Shown: in pieces, positions 10,481 through 21,478 of the stretch
Numbering within the stretch: the first letter of the stretch is position 1
How the letters are laid out: every line of letters begins with the position of its first letter
Assembly (NCBI GenBank): GCA_033977485.1
Contig: CM066992.1
Coordinates: forward strand, 104,078,450-104,142,449
Source: Hydrangea macrophylla
Lineage: Eukaryota; Streptophyta; Magnoliopsida; Cornales; Hydrangeaceae
Reading direction: 5' to 3'
DNA: 64,000 bases
Made by a program: the position numbers and the translations under genes
Notes under the pieces: model-generated
What the model was told of the DNA's origin: nothing
What the model saw: only the letters and a program-made list of their open reading frames with translations
Databases searched by the model: none

Positions 10481-12062
10481 GTTTGACCTGATTCCCATTA
10501 GGGAATACGTAGGCAACCTCTCAAAAGTTTCGGTCTCAGCCGTTGACCCATAATCATTTGCCCTTCACACTAGGGGCAAGGCCCCATCATGAATTTCAAA
10601 GCCAAAAATTTGTGTGACGGACAAATCCCCGGTCGATGAGTATCTTTCAATTTCAAACTTAGCCTGTGCAAGCCCTTATCCTAAATTCATATCAATCGTA
10701 CACAAGGGGCAAGCCCTTCACTCTGTGGGTTTAGTTTGATTACTAAGAATTCCTCACTCATTGATTTACACTCAAGGGGCAAGATCCCTATACTACCGTT
10801 CTATCCGATCGAGTCCAACCCCTTGTCATATAAAAGGGGCAATCCCCTTCTACCCTTTTTGTTTAGTCGAGCCCAACCCTTTGTCGTACACAAGGGATAA
10901 GCCATGCCCAAGTCCTTTGTCATAAACAAGGGGCAATGTTATCCTGAGGTGATGTCTTCATGTGAGTTTAGACAGAGTCGTATTTTTGCTCTTTGATTGG
11001 AAATGAAAGTTTGATGGCTATAATGCGGAGAGAGTAATGAATTGATTAAGAACATGATTAGGGAGAAATTTTCAAGCTTGAATTTATGTGTGAAGTCTCA
11101 TTTCAAATAATTGGGTGAATAAAAAAGAATAATCTAGATCATGCGCAAGGTACCTCACTCGTAATGAGGAACAACGTCAAAAGAAAATAGAAAAAGATGT
11201 ATGATTTGATTGTTTTTAGTGTTTCAGGTTTGAGTCGTAGAGCCGTAGACTTTATGGGTGTATTGTGAGCAATGGAATATGAAATTATTTTTCTGAGAAT
11301 GGTAATGCAAATAAGAAAGGAGTCCATGAGCATCTGCACAATCTTCTGAAATGAGCCATGTTCACAGCATCATTGCATCATCAAGCATGAACATCTAAAC
11401 TAGGGAAAATGTTCCCGTCTCTCAGATTTCATAAATTTAATCCCCACGATTTCAAGGATATCCATAACAATGGTTGTGCAATGTATATATAGTTTGCCTT
11501 CCGTGGCTCTCTAATGTTTTCCCTTTTTAGAGTAGCTCACCTTTACTAGCTCTACATGGTTTTTATAGTTGAATGGGAGTCCCCTGCATAGCATGATAAT
11601 TTTATTGCATATTATAGTTTTATGTACCACACTCGTTCGCCTTAAATGGGTCGACTGTGTGCTTTCCCAAAGAGTAGTTGGCCGTTATAGGCTCTACATG
11701 TTATTGATAGCTAAGTGAGCATCCCTCATATTTGCATGAACATATCTATTCAGCTGTTTTTTGAGACATTCACTGCATTCATGGCTCTATGATTGCGTAT
11801 CTTTGAGAGTAGTTCACCTTCCAGGATCTACACAGTATTGATTGTTAAGCGGGCAACCCCCGCATTTGCATATTGATTTTATTGAGCACATTGCTTGCAC
11901 ATTTGAATCCCCAGAGAGTAATTAGCCTCAGTAGCATTGCATTAGTTTTCAAGAATCTCCTGCATTGTTACACCAGTCGAATTGAATAAGCTTTGAATCC
12001 CGCATGGTCTTTGTGGTTCGTCTCGAATAGACTCCACGAGTACCTTATTCCCCAGCAGAGTT
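10481..12062. repeat. Tat-type non-coding leader/spacer with short repeats
   Basis: No gene. Near 10495 CCTGATTCCC and ACGTAGGCAACC match the leader region of Tat/Ogre elements read on the minus strand (family knowledge). 10560-10935 carries repeated AAGGGGCAA motifs. Several form hairpins with a preceding CCCTT: 10819-10824/10834-10839, 10877-10881/10892-10896, and 10914-10917/10928-10931. 11530-11940 carries looser repeats of AGAGTAGTT...CTCTACA, about 120-170 bp apart, which look like ancestors of the 44-bp repeat that follows. Confidence 0.5.
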
Positions 12063-12259
12063 ATCACTAGAACAGTAGTTCGCCTCTCGAAGCTCTACTA
12101 TGCACCGCATTCAGAATAGTAGTTCGCCTTTCCAGGCTCTACTATGCACCGCATTCAGAATAGTAGTTTGTCTTTCCAGGCTATACTATGCATCGCATTT
12201 AGAACAGTAGTTCGCCTTTCTAGGCTCTACTATGCATCGCATTTAGAATAGTAGTTCGC
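12063..12259. repeat. 44-bp hairpin minisatellite, left block
   Basis: Units recur every 44 bp; GTAGTT starts at 12075, 12119, 12163, 12207 and 12251. Each unit has ATAGTAG and CTACTAT arms with an inner GCCT/AGGC stem. The block is interrupted at 12260 by a solo LTR and resumes at 15614 in the same phase. Confidence 0.9.
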
Positions 12260-13030
12260 TGTCACGCCCCGAAGTACCAAAAATAGGGAAAAATAAATTT
12301 CCTTTATGGGTTCGTAGACACGTGACTGGTTGTGAGTGTCACCTGATTGTCCAAACATGCTTATAACAGTAATGTGATATGGGAAAGTGACTAAGTTCAG
12401 CGGAAGTAGAAATTTAAAACATCCAAGTCTTACATCAGTAGTATATTACAGGCCAAAAAGATATCCAAAAGATACACATTACAAGACCAGCTAAACTATT
12501 ACATTACTAACATAATAATAACAGAACTACAACAAAAGAAAAGCTCCAAAGTCTTCAACTGGCGAAACCGTAGCCTTCCTCGTAGTAGTCTTCACCAGCA
12601 TAGTCTTCAGTAGTAAAGGCAGCATCTTGATAGCAGTCGGTTCCGTCTGGACCTGCAAACGCTGGACGTGGAAGGTCCAGCGGCATGAAAAGCCGTTAGC
12701 GGTTAAGCTAAGTGAGGGTCCCCTTAAGGTTACCACCACTTAAGGTAAGTTATTCATCATCTCTTCTTATTTCTCGAAACCATATCTCGTTCATCATTTC
12801 TTATTCTCGATACTATGCTTTGTTCGTCTTTTCTCATTCTCAAAACCATGTCTTATTTAAACCCAATCATTCCCTTTGAAACTTAACCCAAAACTGAACT
12901 GACCAATGACATTGACTGAAAGAAGACTTAACTCCAAACACATTTACTGGTCAAGAAAGAACAACACTCAATAATGAATAGTTAACTGTCGCCCAACAGG
13001 CACTCAAACTGTCGCCCAAATGGCATAAGT

Positions 13031-13321
13031 GTGCGGGACATTAACAATCTCTTGGTCGAACACGTCATGCCGATCCTCAGGTCGCCCGCACGTTACCGAA
13101 CACGTCATGCCGATCCTCAGACCAAGGGTACGGGAAATTAATAATCACTTGGATGAACACGTCATGCCGATCCTCAGGTCACCCGTACATAACCGAACAC
13201 TTCATGCCGATCCTCAGTCCAAGGGTGCGGAAAAATAATCAACCACTTGATCGAACACGTCATGACGATCCTCAGGTCATCCGCACTTGACCGAACACGT
13301 CATGCCGATCCTCAGATCAAG
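13031..13321 (-). repeat. Three 97-bp units with two interleaved, covarying inverted arms
   Basis: Units start at 13031, 13128 and 13225, exactly 97 bp apart. Each has arm P1a, arm P2a, a conserved ~23-bp core containing GTCATGCCGATCCTCAG, arm P1b, a second core, and arm P2b. P1: GTGCGGG/CCCGCAC (13031/13085), GTACGGG/CCCGTAC (13128/13182), GTGCGGA/TCCGCAC (13225/13280). P2: CTTGGTC/GACCAAG (13051/13120), CTTGGAT/GTCCAAG (13148/13217), CTTGATC/GATCAAG (13246/13315). Arms vary between units but remain complementary. The P1a-P2a-P1b-P2b order is that of an H-type pseudoknot. It lies in the transcribed part of the LTR (minus-strand RNA). Confidence 0.9.
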
Positions 13322-13989
13322 GAACAAAACATAACTCACCAATCGACTCCACGGAATAATCGAGAGACCAACTTTGTAAGAATTATCCAAACATGACACA
13401 AAAGTTCACGAATCAACTTTGACCGGTAGACACACGACTAGATACGAGGCCCAATGTCCCTTATTCATATTAAATCTGTTATCGAAGGTTTTATCATTAT
13501 TTTACGCGTTCGCACGTTTCGTAGTTTAGTTCATTAATATCATCCAGTTATAACCGTTAATATTTCTCTATACGTCCAACATTCTATTTTCCTCTTAATA
13601 TAATTACGATGGAAACTTTCCCGATCATTTATCAACGCAATAATCGTGCCATACAATATACTTATAGTTTGGGTATGAACTTTCCAACGGTCATTAAACT
13701 ATATTCACGTAGCTTATGGATTTATAATCATGGATTTAATACCAATAAAACATATAGATGAAACCCTTAACATCATCATCTACACGATAGCACTACCATA
13801 GCATGAGATTTTCATAAGAACACATGTACCGGAAAACTAGCATCAACAATCAACACCATGCATAAACAAAACATTATACAAAAAGCTACACAATCTGCCA
13901 GGATACATTTTCACTGTGTTGACTGAATTAACATGATTTATTTAGGCATGATAAATTGCTTTGTGGATCAAACTCAAAACTAAAACATT

Positions 13990-14700
13990 ATAGATAATAG
14001 GAATATCTTCATGTACAAAAAAAATCTAGCTTTAATTACATATTTGAGCTACTCAAACTATTTATTTTACAAGACATATCTTATATCTCGGATTGTTCTA
14101 TCCCAGATTTATAGTACTGCATTGTACGTGAATTTCACCTATTAAGGATGGGTTTTTAGACTGAGCTAAAGAAGGGTTATTTGTAGATAAATGTGTTATC
14201 TTTATCCACAAAAAAACCTAGCTTAATTCTCATTTTTGAACTGCACAAAACATTCATTTTACTAAACTATGTTCTGCTGAGAGTTTCAGTTTTTCAGATT
14301 TATAACATTGCGTTGTACATGCATTTCACCCATGAAGGAGTGATTTCTAGACTGAGCTATAGAAGGGTTATTTGTAGATAAATGTGTTATATTTCTACGC
14401 AAAAAAACCTAGCTTAATTCGGATTTTGGAGCTCCTCAAAACATCCATTTTACTAAACTACGTTCTGCTGGAAGTTTCTGTTTTCCCAGGTTTATAACAC
14501 TGCGTTGTACATGCATTTCACCCATGAAGGATTGATTTATAGACTGAGATATAGAAGAGTTATTTGTAGATATATGAGTTAGATTTTACCACAAAAAAAC
14601 CTAGCTTAATTCGGATTTTTGAGCTACACAAAACATTCCTTTTACTAAACTATGTTCTGCTGAGAGTTTCAGTTTCTCAGATTTATGTATTTGTCTTGCA
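13990..14700. repeat. ~192-bp tandem repeat inside the solo LTR (about 3.7 units)
   Basis: The landmark AAAACCTAGCTTAATTC (TAGCTTTAATT in the first copy) recurs at about 14029, 14221, 14412 and 14604, giving steps of 192, 191 and 192 bp. Units also share a TTTACTAAACTA-type stretch, a TACATGCATTTCACCCATG-type stretch and GGGTTATTTGTAGATAAATG. The middle copies are most alike and the outer ones more worn, as expected of unequal exchange. Confidence 0.85.
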
Positions 14701-15163
14701 TGTCATGGAAACTTCAACACAACAACATCAACTTCTACCAAACATTAGTACATATTATATGTGTTCTAAATTGAGTTAGATTACTCACAATTACTCACAA
14801 TTTACTCACCAAAGCTTAGAATTAAGCTTGGATGTTGATTTGAAACTTGATGAAGCTTTGAACTCAAACTCCAAGGATGAACTTCTTCTTCTTCTAACTT
14901 CTTGATTCTTCTTACTGCTGGGATTTTTCTTGAGATTTTAGGACTTATAAACACAGCTCTTAGGTTCCCATGGTAGTGTATGTAGGTGTATGGGTGTGTA
15001 TATGTGTTTGCATGTGAGGTGTATACAAGGGAAGGGGGTGAATGCTTGGTTTCTCCTTATTTTTTTCTTCTATATCTCCATGGGATCTATAACTCCCATC
15101 TCTCTTTCTTAACTTAGGTGCAGATTATGAAGACTAAAAATGTCAAATGAGTGCATGTGTATG

Positions 15164-15171
15164 TTTATATA
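15164..15171 (-). promoter_or_regulatory. TATA box of the solo LTR (minus strand)
   Basis: TATATAAA on the minus strand, about 443 bp after the LTR start at 15613. Its position matches the TATA box of the Tekay-type LTR at 2210 (515 bp in). Confidence 0.5.
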
Positions 15172-15613
15172 GCAAGGGAGGAGGGGCATGTGTCTCCATG
15201 CATGCTTGCATGTGTGCATGGAGGGCCATGTGTCCATCTAGTGGACAAATGTCACATGGAGTGATGAAAAGTGTAGGAGATGATGCATGGGACTTGCCAT
15301 GTGGCCGGCCATGTGGGTCCCACCTTGGGCTTTGTGCCATTTCCTCGGTTTACGTGCATAAGTTCCTCGATATACGTGTCAGTCTCGATTTACGTGCAAT
15401 CGGGTATTATTTCTAATGTCCGGGTCCGGGTACGGGACTAAGTTAAATCTTATTATGGTCGAGTCGGTATGGTTACTACAGGCTATATGGTAATAATAAT
15501 ACAACACGTCCATACCGACACGTAATTAAAATAATAATATAATATTATAGTCGGTCCAATACAGAAATTCGAAAAAGTTGATATTATAATGACAGAAAAT
15601 TACCGGTGTTACA

Positions 15614-15950
15614 TTCGCCTTTCTAGGCTCTACTATGCATCGCATTTAGAACAATAGTTCGCCTTTCCAGGCTCTACTATGCATCGTACCTAGAATAGTA
15701 GTTTGCCTTTGGAAGCTCTACTATGCATCGCACCTAGAATAGTAGTTTGCCTTTCCAAGCGCTACTATGCATCGCACTTAGAATGGTAGTTCGTCTTTCA
15801 AGGCTCTACTATGCATCACATTTAGAATAGTAGTTCACCTTTCTAGGCTCTACTATACATCGCACCTAGATTAGTAGTTCGCCTTTAAAGGCTCTACTAT
15901 GCACCGCACTTAGAACAGTAGTTTGTCTTTCAAGGCTCTACTATGCACAG
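15614..15950. repeat. 44-bp hairpin minisatellite, right block
   Basis: Continuation of the array at 12063-12259 after the solo LTR. About eight units carry GTAGTT or AATAGTT boxes and GCTCTACTATGCA. One unit near 15882 has the perfect inner palindrome GCCTTTAAAGGC. Arms vary in sequence and some pairs are lost. Confidence 0.88.
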
Positions 15951-16170
15951 CACCCGTAATGATATTGCAAATGCTCGTTATGTTCGTCATAACTAGCTCA
16001 TCACTGCATCTCCCGGTCATAGTTCGCCTTAAGTGGCTCAATCCCTTTTTGTCTCCACCTAGCTCACGCGAAGAGCTACGCACGGAGATGTCGCAAAGCC
16101 CTCTGGCTGAGGCACCCTTGCATCGTCCACTCTATGGACACCCCATTATTGCATCATCCACACTAAGGAC

Positions 16171-17305
16171 TGTGGACACGCGGCCTCCGGGAATCCACCC
16201 CTACCGGGTTTCGGAATTGATTTTCCTCTTTGAAAATAATTTGAAAGAAAGGAAAGAAATAAAAGGTCTGTTGAAAACAGATACAGAGTCGCCACTTAGT
16301 TTTTAAGGAACCAAGAAACCTAATTTTGACTCACCCAAACAGATAAAGGGCACCGGCCCTTCATAACCAAAGAACTTGGCTCTGGGTTTTGGTATGAGAG
16401 AGGAAGGAGCCTTTGTCGCGACTAAAACACCCTCAACTCGCCCCGTCAGTCGACGGGCCTCAATTAGTATCCAATAATCATCTTATACTATGTTTGGTTC
16501 GACAATTAATACTATGACAGATATATTACATCACATAAGAATCTTGAAATAGAAGATCAAAAGATAAGATATCATTCATAAGATCTAAGCCAAATATCAC
16601 ACAATGCAAAAGTGAAAGATCACACAAACAAACCTAGAAAAAACCATCTAATCACATATCAATTAATCAAGGCTTCATAATCTAAAGGGGAAATGGATTG
16701 TTCTTGAAACAAATAATCAAAGAAAATAAAGAATATGCTTAGCAAGCTAGTATGATGCATATTAATCTTTGAGAAAAGAAGACCTCTCAATCCCCAGGAC
16801 GGATGAGAAAGGATGATTAGATCGAGGGGAAGCATGAACGTATGATCCAACTCATTCCTTATAATCTTCTTAGATTAGGAGTCACAAAAGCCCAAAATCT
16901 TGCATAGATGACATGTATGATCCTAGAATGTGCAAAGGTTGTAGTGTGTTTGTGTACATAGACTTTTTAAAGTGACTTAGAAGTCTAAAATATGGATGAA
17001 TGAATGAAGCAAATCATCATAGGATATGTAAAAATGTAGTATGTACAACTTCCTAAGATGTGAGCTAATTTGGAATGCATGTAAGCATCAAATCAAAGAG
17101 TGAAAGTAAAAGCATGCTTGCTGTGAATAGTGGACAAAATAGTGAGTTGATTTTGTAAAAATGGAAAAGTGAGGGTTAGGAATGTTTTTGATGCATGATT
17201 TTGTATGGAGATCTTCCTTATTGTGTTTAGAACACATATCAAAAAGCCACACTACAATAACTATTATAGATTGAGAGAAATCATATGAACAAGAGAATTA
17301 GATCC
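16171..17305 (-). mobile_element. Tat/Ogre-like LTR, truncated
   Basis: From TGTGGACACGCGG at 16171 it follows the solo LTR at 22998 with the same landmarks: TACAGAGTCGCCACTT, ACCAAGAAACCTAATTTTGA and CATAAGATCTAAGCCAAATA. Similarity stops at about 17305, where minus-strand RT sequence begins. In minus orientation this is the terminal third of the LTR. The rest of the LTR, the polypurine tract, integrase and RNase H are absent, so a deletion joined the LTR to RT. The 5 bp before 16171 (AGGAC) have no partner that I found. Confidence 0.75.
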
Positions 17306-17319
17306 TCCCAAGGAACCCT

Positions 17320-18110
17320 CTTACTTCTTTCTCATTCTGCGGTGGTGCCATTTCTAAAATTGCCTTGATTTTGGAGGGGTCTACTTCTATCCCCTTTATG
17401 TGATGAGAAAACCCAGGAGCTTCCCAGAGGTCACACGAAAAGTGCATTTATTTGGATTCAGTCTCATCTTGTATTTATTCAACCTCTCGAAGAACTTCTC
17501 TAATGCTACCAAGTGTCCTTCTCTGTCTTAGGATTTCATGATCATGTCATCTACGTACACCTCTACTTCTTTGTGAATCATATCATGCAGCAGATTGGTG
17601 GTGGCTCTTTAGTAGGTTGCCCCGACATTCTTGAGCCCGAAAGGCACTACCCTGTAATAGTAAGTCCCCCATGGTGTGGTGAATCTCATCTTTTCTCGGT
17701 CTTCTGGTGCCATTAAAATCTGGTTATACCCTGAGAAGCCATCCATAAATGATAATAACTCATGTCACGCAGTGTTATCTACCAAAACATCAATGTGGGG
17801 AAGTGGGAAGTCATCTTTTGGACTGGCCTTGTTTAGATCGCAAAAATCGACGCACACGCAAACTTTTTCATCCTTCTTGGGAACTGGCACAATGTTGGCA
17901 ACCCATTCCGGATACTCTGTGACAATGATGAATCCTGCTTTGAACTTCTTTTCTACCTCTTCTTTGACCTTGAGGGCCCATTGCGGCCTCACGCGCCTCA
18001 GTTTCTGCTTGACGAGTTTAGAATTAGGGAGAAGGGAAATATGATGTTGGACAATGTCGGGATCAACCCCAGACATGTCTTCGTAAGGCCAAGAAAAAAC
18101 ATCTTTGAAT
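17320..18110 (-). pseudogene. Tat/Ogre-like reverse transcriptase, broken
   Basis: The minus-strand frame at 18076-17765 has KLRRVRPQWALKVKEEVEKK, YPEWVANIVPVPKK, DFCDLNKASPKDDFPLPHID and VDNTA, the N-terminal fingers/palm region of Tat-lineage RTs. After a frame change it continues with FMDGFSGYNQI, MAPEDREKMRF, PFGLKN and the active-site segment VEVYVDDMIMKS near 17540. A stop follows, and the reading becomes ragged toward 17330 where the LTR begins. The YVDD catalytic pair is intact, but stops, frameshifts and loss of the C-terminal domains make it non-functional. Confidence 0.85.
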
Positions 18111-18880
18111 TCTTTTAGTAAATGAGTCAGTTTTTTTTTTCTTTTTCTTCTTTATAAAGCGTTGAGCCAATTTGCACAATTTGTGGAATATCTTTTTCAC
18201 ATAGGTTAATCGATAAAGTATCTTCGATTATTTCATAAGCAGGTGGTTTTTCAATTAGTTGTTTAAGTTCGATTGGGAGATCCTCGGAGGGATCTGTGCA
18301 TTCACAAGTATTAGACACAGAGAAGTAAGTAGAACCGTCTTTCATTTTATTCATAACAGGTGGAGTGATTACATCAGACAGTGGTGGGCCTACAGCGGCC
18401 AACTCTGGTACAAACTCGATAATTGGAAGTGTAGACTCCAGGGGAACAGGGAATAGGGAGACATAGACAGATGACTCTATAGCCTGGTTGCTCAGACCCT
18501 CCTCAGTCGGCATGATCTGATCATCTTGGCTCTTGGCCCTCTTTCCTTCCTTTTATTCAGTAAGTTCCTCCCACATTTTCTCGATAGCCTTGGTGTCTAG
18601 ATACTTCAACTAGTCTTCCTCTGGGGTCTTGACAACTTCTTCCAGATAGAACGGATCTTGATAGGGGGCCTATCACAGTCAGCGAAGATTTCAAGTCCAG
18701 GATACCTCTTTTCGATGGTCTGATGGATCCAAGGTTCAGGATACCCATAGTAGGGGAAGTCATCCCCTTCCTTGATGAATTGTCCGTTCAAGGTCTTGCG
18801 GTACGGCGGGAGACTCCTCACTCTCTTTTTCCATGGCTTTTACAGCTCGATATCTTCTTCAGTGGGCTTGTACCCCAACC
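18111..18880 (-). pseudogene. Tat/Ogre-like polyprotein, protease-RT linker
   Basis: Open minus-strand frame at 18513-18127 (acidic, Pro/Ser/Glu-rich, ending in EKEKKN), then disrupted frames up to 18880 (for example RPWKKRVRSL-like text near 18800). Tat-lineage polyproteins have a long, poorly conserved acidic linker between protease and RT, and this fits in position and composition. No catalytic motif is present. Confidence 0.55.
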
Positions 18881-18884
18881 CAAA

Positions 18885-19670
18885 AGTGCCTTATTGTTCT
18901 TCAATCTGAGGGAACTCGCGGATCCCTTGTTGACGTCTGCCCAATCCCATTCCAGGGAAATAGTTCATTTTGCGGATGATATTGACAATCGCAGAGTGGA
19001 TCTCAGGGAACCTATCTTCATCACTAATTATGTGGACTTCTTCCATGAAGAATCCTCTGATTTCCTCTTCTTCCAGTTCAAGTATTTGGATTTCAAAGAC
19101 GCGAGCGTAGCTTGGAAAGGCTTCATTTCCCCAGCTATTTCCGAAGATGATTTTTATCTTTTTCTCATGAACGTACTTGATCATCTGGTGCACAGTGGAT
19201 GACACAGCTTTGATGACATGTAGCCAGGGCCTTCTAATCAACAAATCGAATGAGGCGGGTACGTCCATAACTTGGAAAAGCTCAGTACAAATCAAAGATC
19301 CCACTTGGATTTCGAGAGAAATAGTCCCCATCACAGCCCTCTTGGTATTGTCATAAGCCCTCACAGATTATACGGATGCAGTGATATCTGGGATATTGAC
19401 CGTCAAGGCAATGGCGGTTCTCAGAGCACGGACATTCAAGGCGGAATCGTATCAACCAGAAAAAATGGTACTTACTGCCCCTTGTACCCGACAGTGTTAT
19501 ACAAAACTTTGTTGTGTGCAGACCCTTCCAATGGCAGATCTTCATCGGAGAAAGTAATGATTGGATCAAGGGTGAGTGTGCCTAAGAAAGCCACCATATC
19601 TTCCAGTGCAGCGTCAATGGGGACCTCGATCCCAGTTAAGGCATTCAACACAACTTGTCAATGCTTGTAG
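18885..19670 (-). pseudogene. Tat/Ogre-like aspartic protease region with G-patch-like tail
   Basis: The frame 19364-18891 has VRAYDNT-like RAYDNTKRAVMGTISLEIQV, FQVMDVPASFDLLIRRPWLH, then VSSTVHQMIKYV, and finally NYFPGMGLGRRQQGI. The first parts match the C-terminal half of the Tat retropepsin-like domain (LLxRPWLH), and the last matches the glycine-rich G-patch-like motif after it in this lineage. The N-terminal catalytic part continues in another frame (19569-19351), so a frameshift splits the domain. The GRPW consensus is IRRPW here. Confidence 0.75.
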
Positions 19671-20040
19671 GAAGTTACCATGAGGTCCTACATTGTGAGA
19701 TGTGCTTGGGTTTTCTTCAACTGCTTTATCAGCTCATTGTCCTCCTCGATGATCTCTTCCATATTTTCTTTTCCCTTATTCTTGATTGGCCCTTTCTCAG
19801 TGGCTTCGGTGGCAAGCTATAGAGGTTGGTAGTGACGGTCTGACCTGGTCAAATGGTCAATTTTAGTAGGGGTTGGCCCTTCAACAGTTCCATCATCTTT
19901 GAACCAATCACAATCGGTACTTACAAATGGCTTTTCTAGCTCATTCCAAATGGAGGCATCACTTTCATGGTTTGGGTCATACCATTTGAGGTCCACTGCT
20001 CCTAGATCATGCTCTTCGAGGAAGAGCAAATCTTGTTCAT
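19671..20040 (-). pseudogene. Tat/Ogre-like gag-protease spacer
   Basis: Minus frame 20029-19817 reads DLGAVDLKWYDPNHESDASI and GTVEGPTPTKIDHLT, then frames break. Position and low complexity fit the gag-protease spacer of the same element; no domain is assigned. Confidence 0.45.
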
Positions 20041-21478
20041 CATCTAGCTATTGCTGCCATTCATTGTCCTCTCCTTCGATCAAATGAACTTCCGCAGTAT
20101 CAGGGATGTCAATGAGGGATAATGGTCGTCCTAGGGGGTGATATAGGTGGTAGGGTTGAGGATATAGGGCTATATTCAATGAGACTGATGTTTTAATGGT
20201 TTGGCAGGGGATTTTGGGTGACATGGGGCTGCTTTGGAGGTGGCTCAATGACATTCTGGTCGATGAGGTCTTGGATATCGTGGCGGAGGCGCATGCAGTC
20301 ATCGGTGTTATGGCCAGGGGCTTGGTGGCAGGCGTAGTGCTTGGACATATCACAACTTGGTGGTGGTGGGGTGTTTCAAGGTTGGAGTAGTTGGAGGTGG
20401 CCTTTCTTGAGTAGGCGATCTAGGGCTGAGGAGAGGGAGATCTCTAGCTTGGCAAAGTTACGGGGAGGCTTTTTCTGGAAGGGACTGATAGAGGTATTGG
20501 TTTGGTTGGGGGATTGGTATGGCCTAGGAGGGTATGCCATAAGTTGGCTGCTAAGGGTATTGACATCCGGGGAATTTCAAGAGTAGTTGGGTCTCTTTGA
20601 ATGACTTGGCGACTCTTCTTTCTTAATCTTCCCTTCTCTGATAGCGTCTTCGATCCGGATTCTAACTTCAAACAGCTCCTCGAAGGTAGAGATGGACTGA
20701 TAGAACAATATCTCATGGTAGAGCGGTTGCAGATTCTGGATTAGCATTCTCAATCGGCCAATGGGTCATTTAGGCCACTTTATTCCTCCATTTGCTCAGA
20801 AATGCAGCGAAGGATTCATTGTTGCTTTGCTGAGTAGTTTCCAAATCCCTGATTGTGACATCCAACTCTTGGTTGTAGGAATAGTGATCAACGAACACCC
20901 GAACGATGTCTTCCCACGCCCGAGTTTTGGAGGCTTCCAAGGTAAGGAACCATGATAATGCGGACTTCGTGTGAGTTTGTGGGAACAACATCACAATGTG
21001 CTCATGAGTGCAGCCCATTGATTGGAAGATGCTCATACATAGTTTCACATGGCTTTTTGGATTCCCGGTTTTGTCAAAACGGTCAATGGCAGGCATTTTG
21101 AAGTTTTCTGGCAGTTTCAACTTAACAGGCTCAAAAAGGCCTTCCAGGTCCAGCATGTAGTCATCAACCCCTTTGCTCTTCCTTAACACACTTTCTAGCT
21201 TGTCAACTTTGACCATCTTCTCTTGGAACTTTTTTTCATACGCAGGTGGCGGGACCCTATGAAACCATTCTTCTTCCCCGCCATTCTCATGTACAGCAAC
21301 GGGAGGCGGTACAAATCCAGGCGGTACTGGTGGCATAAACCCTGGTGTGGGTACTGCGGCTGCTGCTGTTGTTTCAGTTCATCCACAAAATTTCAAGACT
21401 TGGGCCAGGCTGTCGGACTGCTGGTTTATGGTTGCTCCCAACTCAGTGACCTTGTTTTCCAATTCTTCCTGATTCATG
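20041..21478 (-). pseudogene. Tat/Ogre-like gag, frameshifted
   Basis: Capsid-forming gag of the minus-strand Tat element. The likely start is the Met near 21478 (MNQEELEN in the minus frame). The main frame 21336-20770 has PVKLKLPENFKMPAIDRFDK, then TGNPKSHVKLCMSIF and LSWFLTLEASKTRAWEDIVR, the Retrotrans_gag-type capsid domain with the Tat signature FKMPxxDxFD-TGxPxSH. Later parts continue in other frames: LERLLKKGHLQLL-type text near 20420, and a His/Cys cluster with RHDIQDLID near 20250 that matches the zinc-knuckle region of the lineage. Several frameshifts and at least one stop disable it. The first ~90 bp lie within duplicated unit A. Confidence 0.75.

Larger units (their letters stand above)
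12260..15613 (-). mobile_element. Solo LTR, Tekay-like, 3,354 bp (TSD TTCGC)
   Basis: It begins TGTCACGCCCC and ends GGTGTTACA. It is flanked by TTCGC at 12255-12259 and again at 15614-15618, and it splits a tandem repeat that continues on both sides, so both ends are exact. Read on the minus strand it runs TGTAACACC...GGGGCGTGACA, the usual polarity of Tekay-type LTRs. A minus-strand TATA box at 15164-15171 puts most of its length in the transcribed leader. It contains a 192-bp tandem repeat (13990-14700) and the covarying 97-bp array (13031-13321). There is no coding region or second LTR, so it is a recombination remnant of a full element. Confidence 0.88.

Noticed and set aside
13029..13321. 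CRISPR-like look of the repeated cores
   Set aside because: Only six cores with two alternating spacers, the spacers are inverted arms of each other, and the DNA is plant nuclear inside a solo LTR.
15143..15416. Overlapping ORFs on both strands
   Set aside because: Low-complexity CATG/TGCATG-rich LTR DNA near its TATA box; no motif and both strands open equally.
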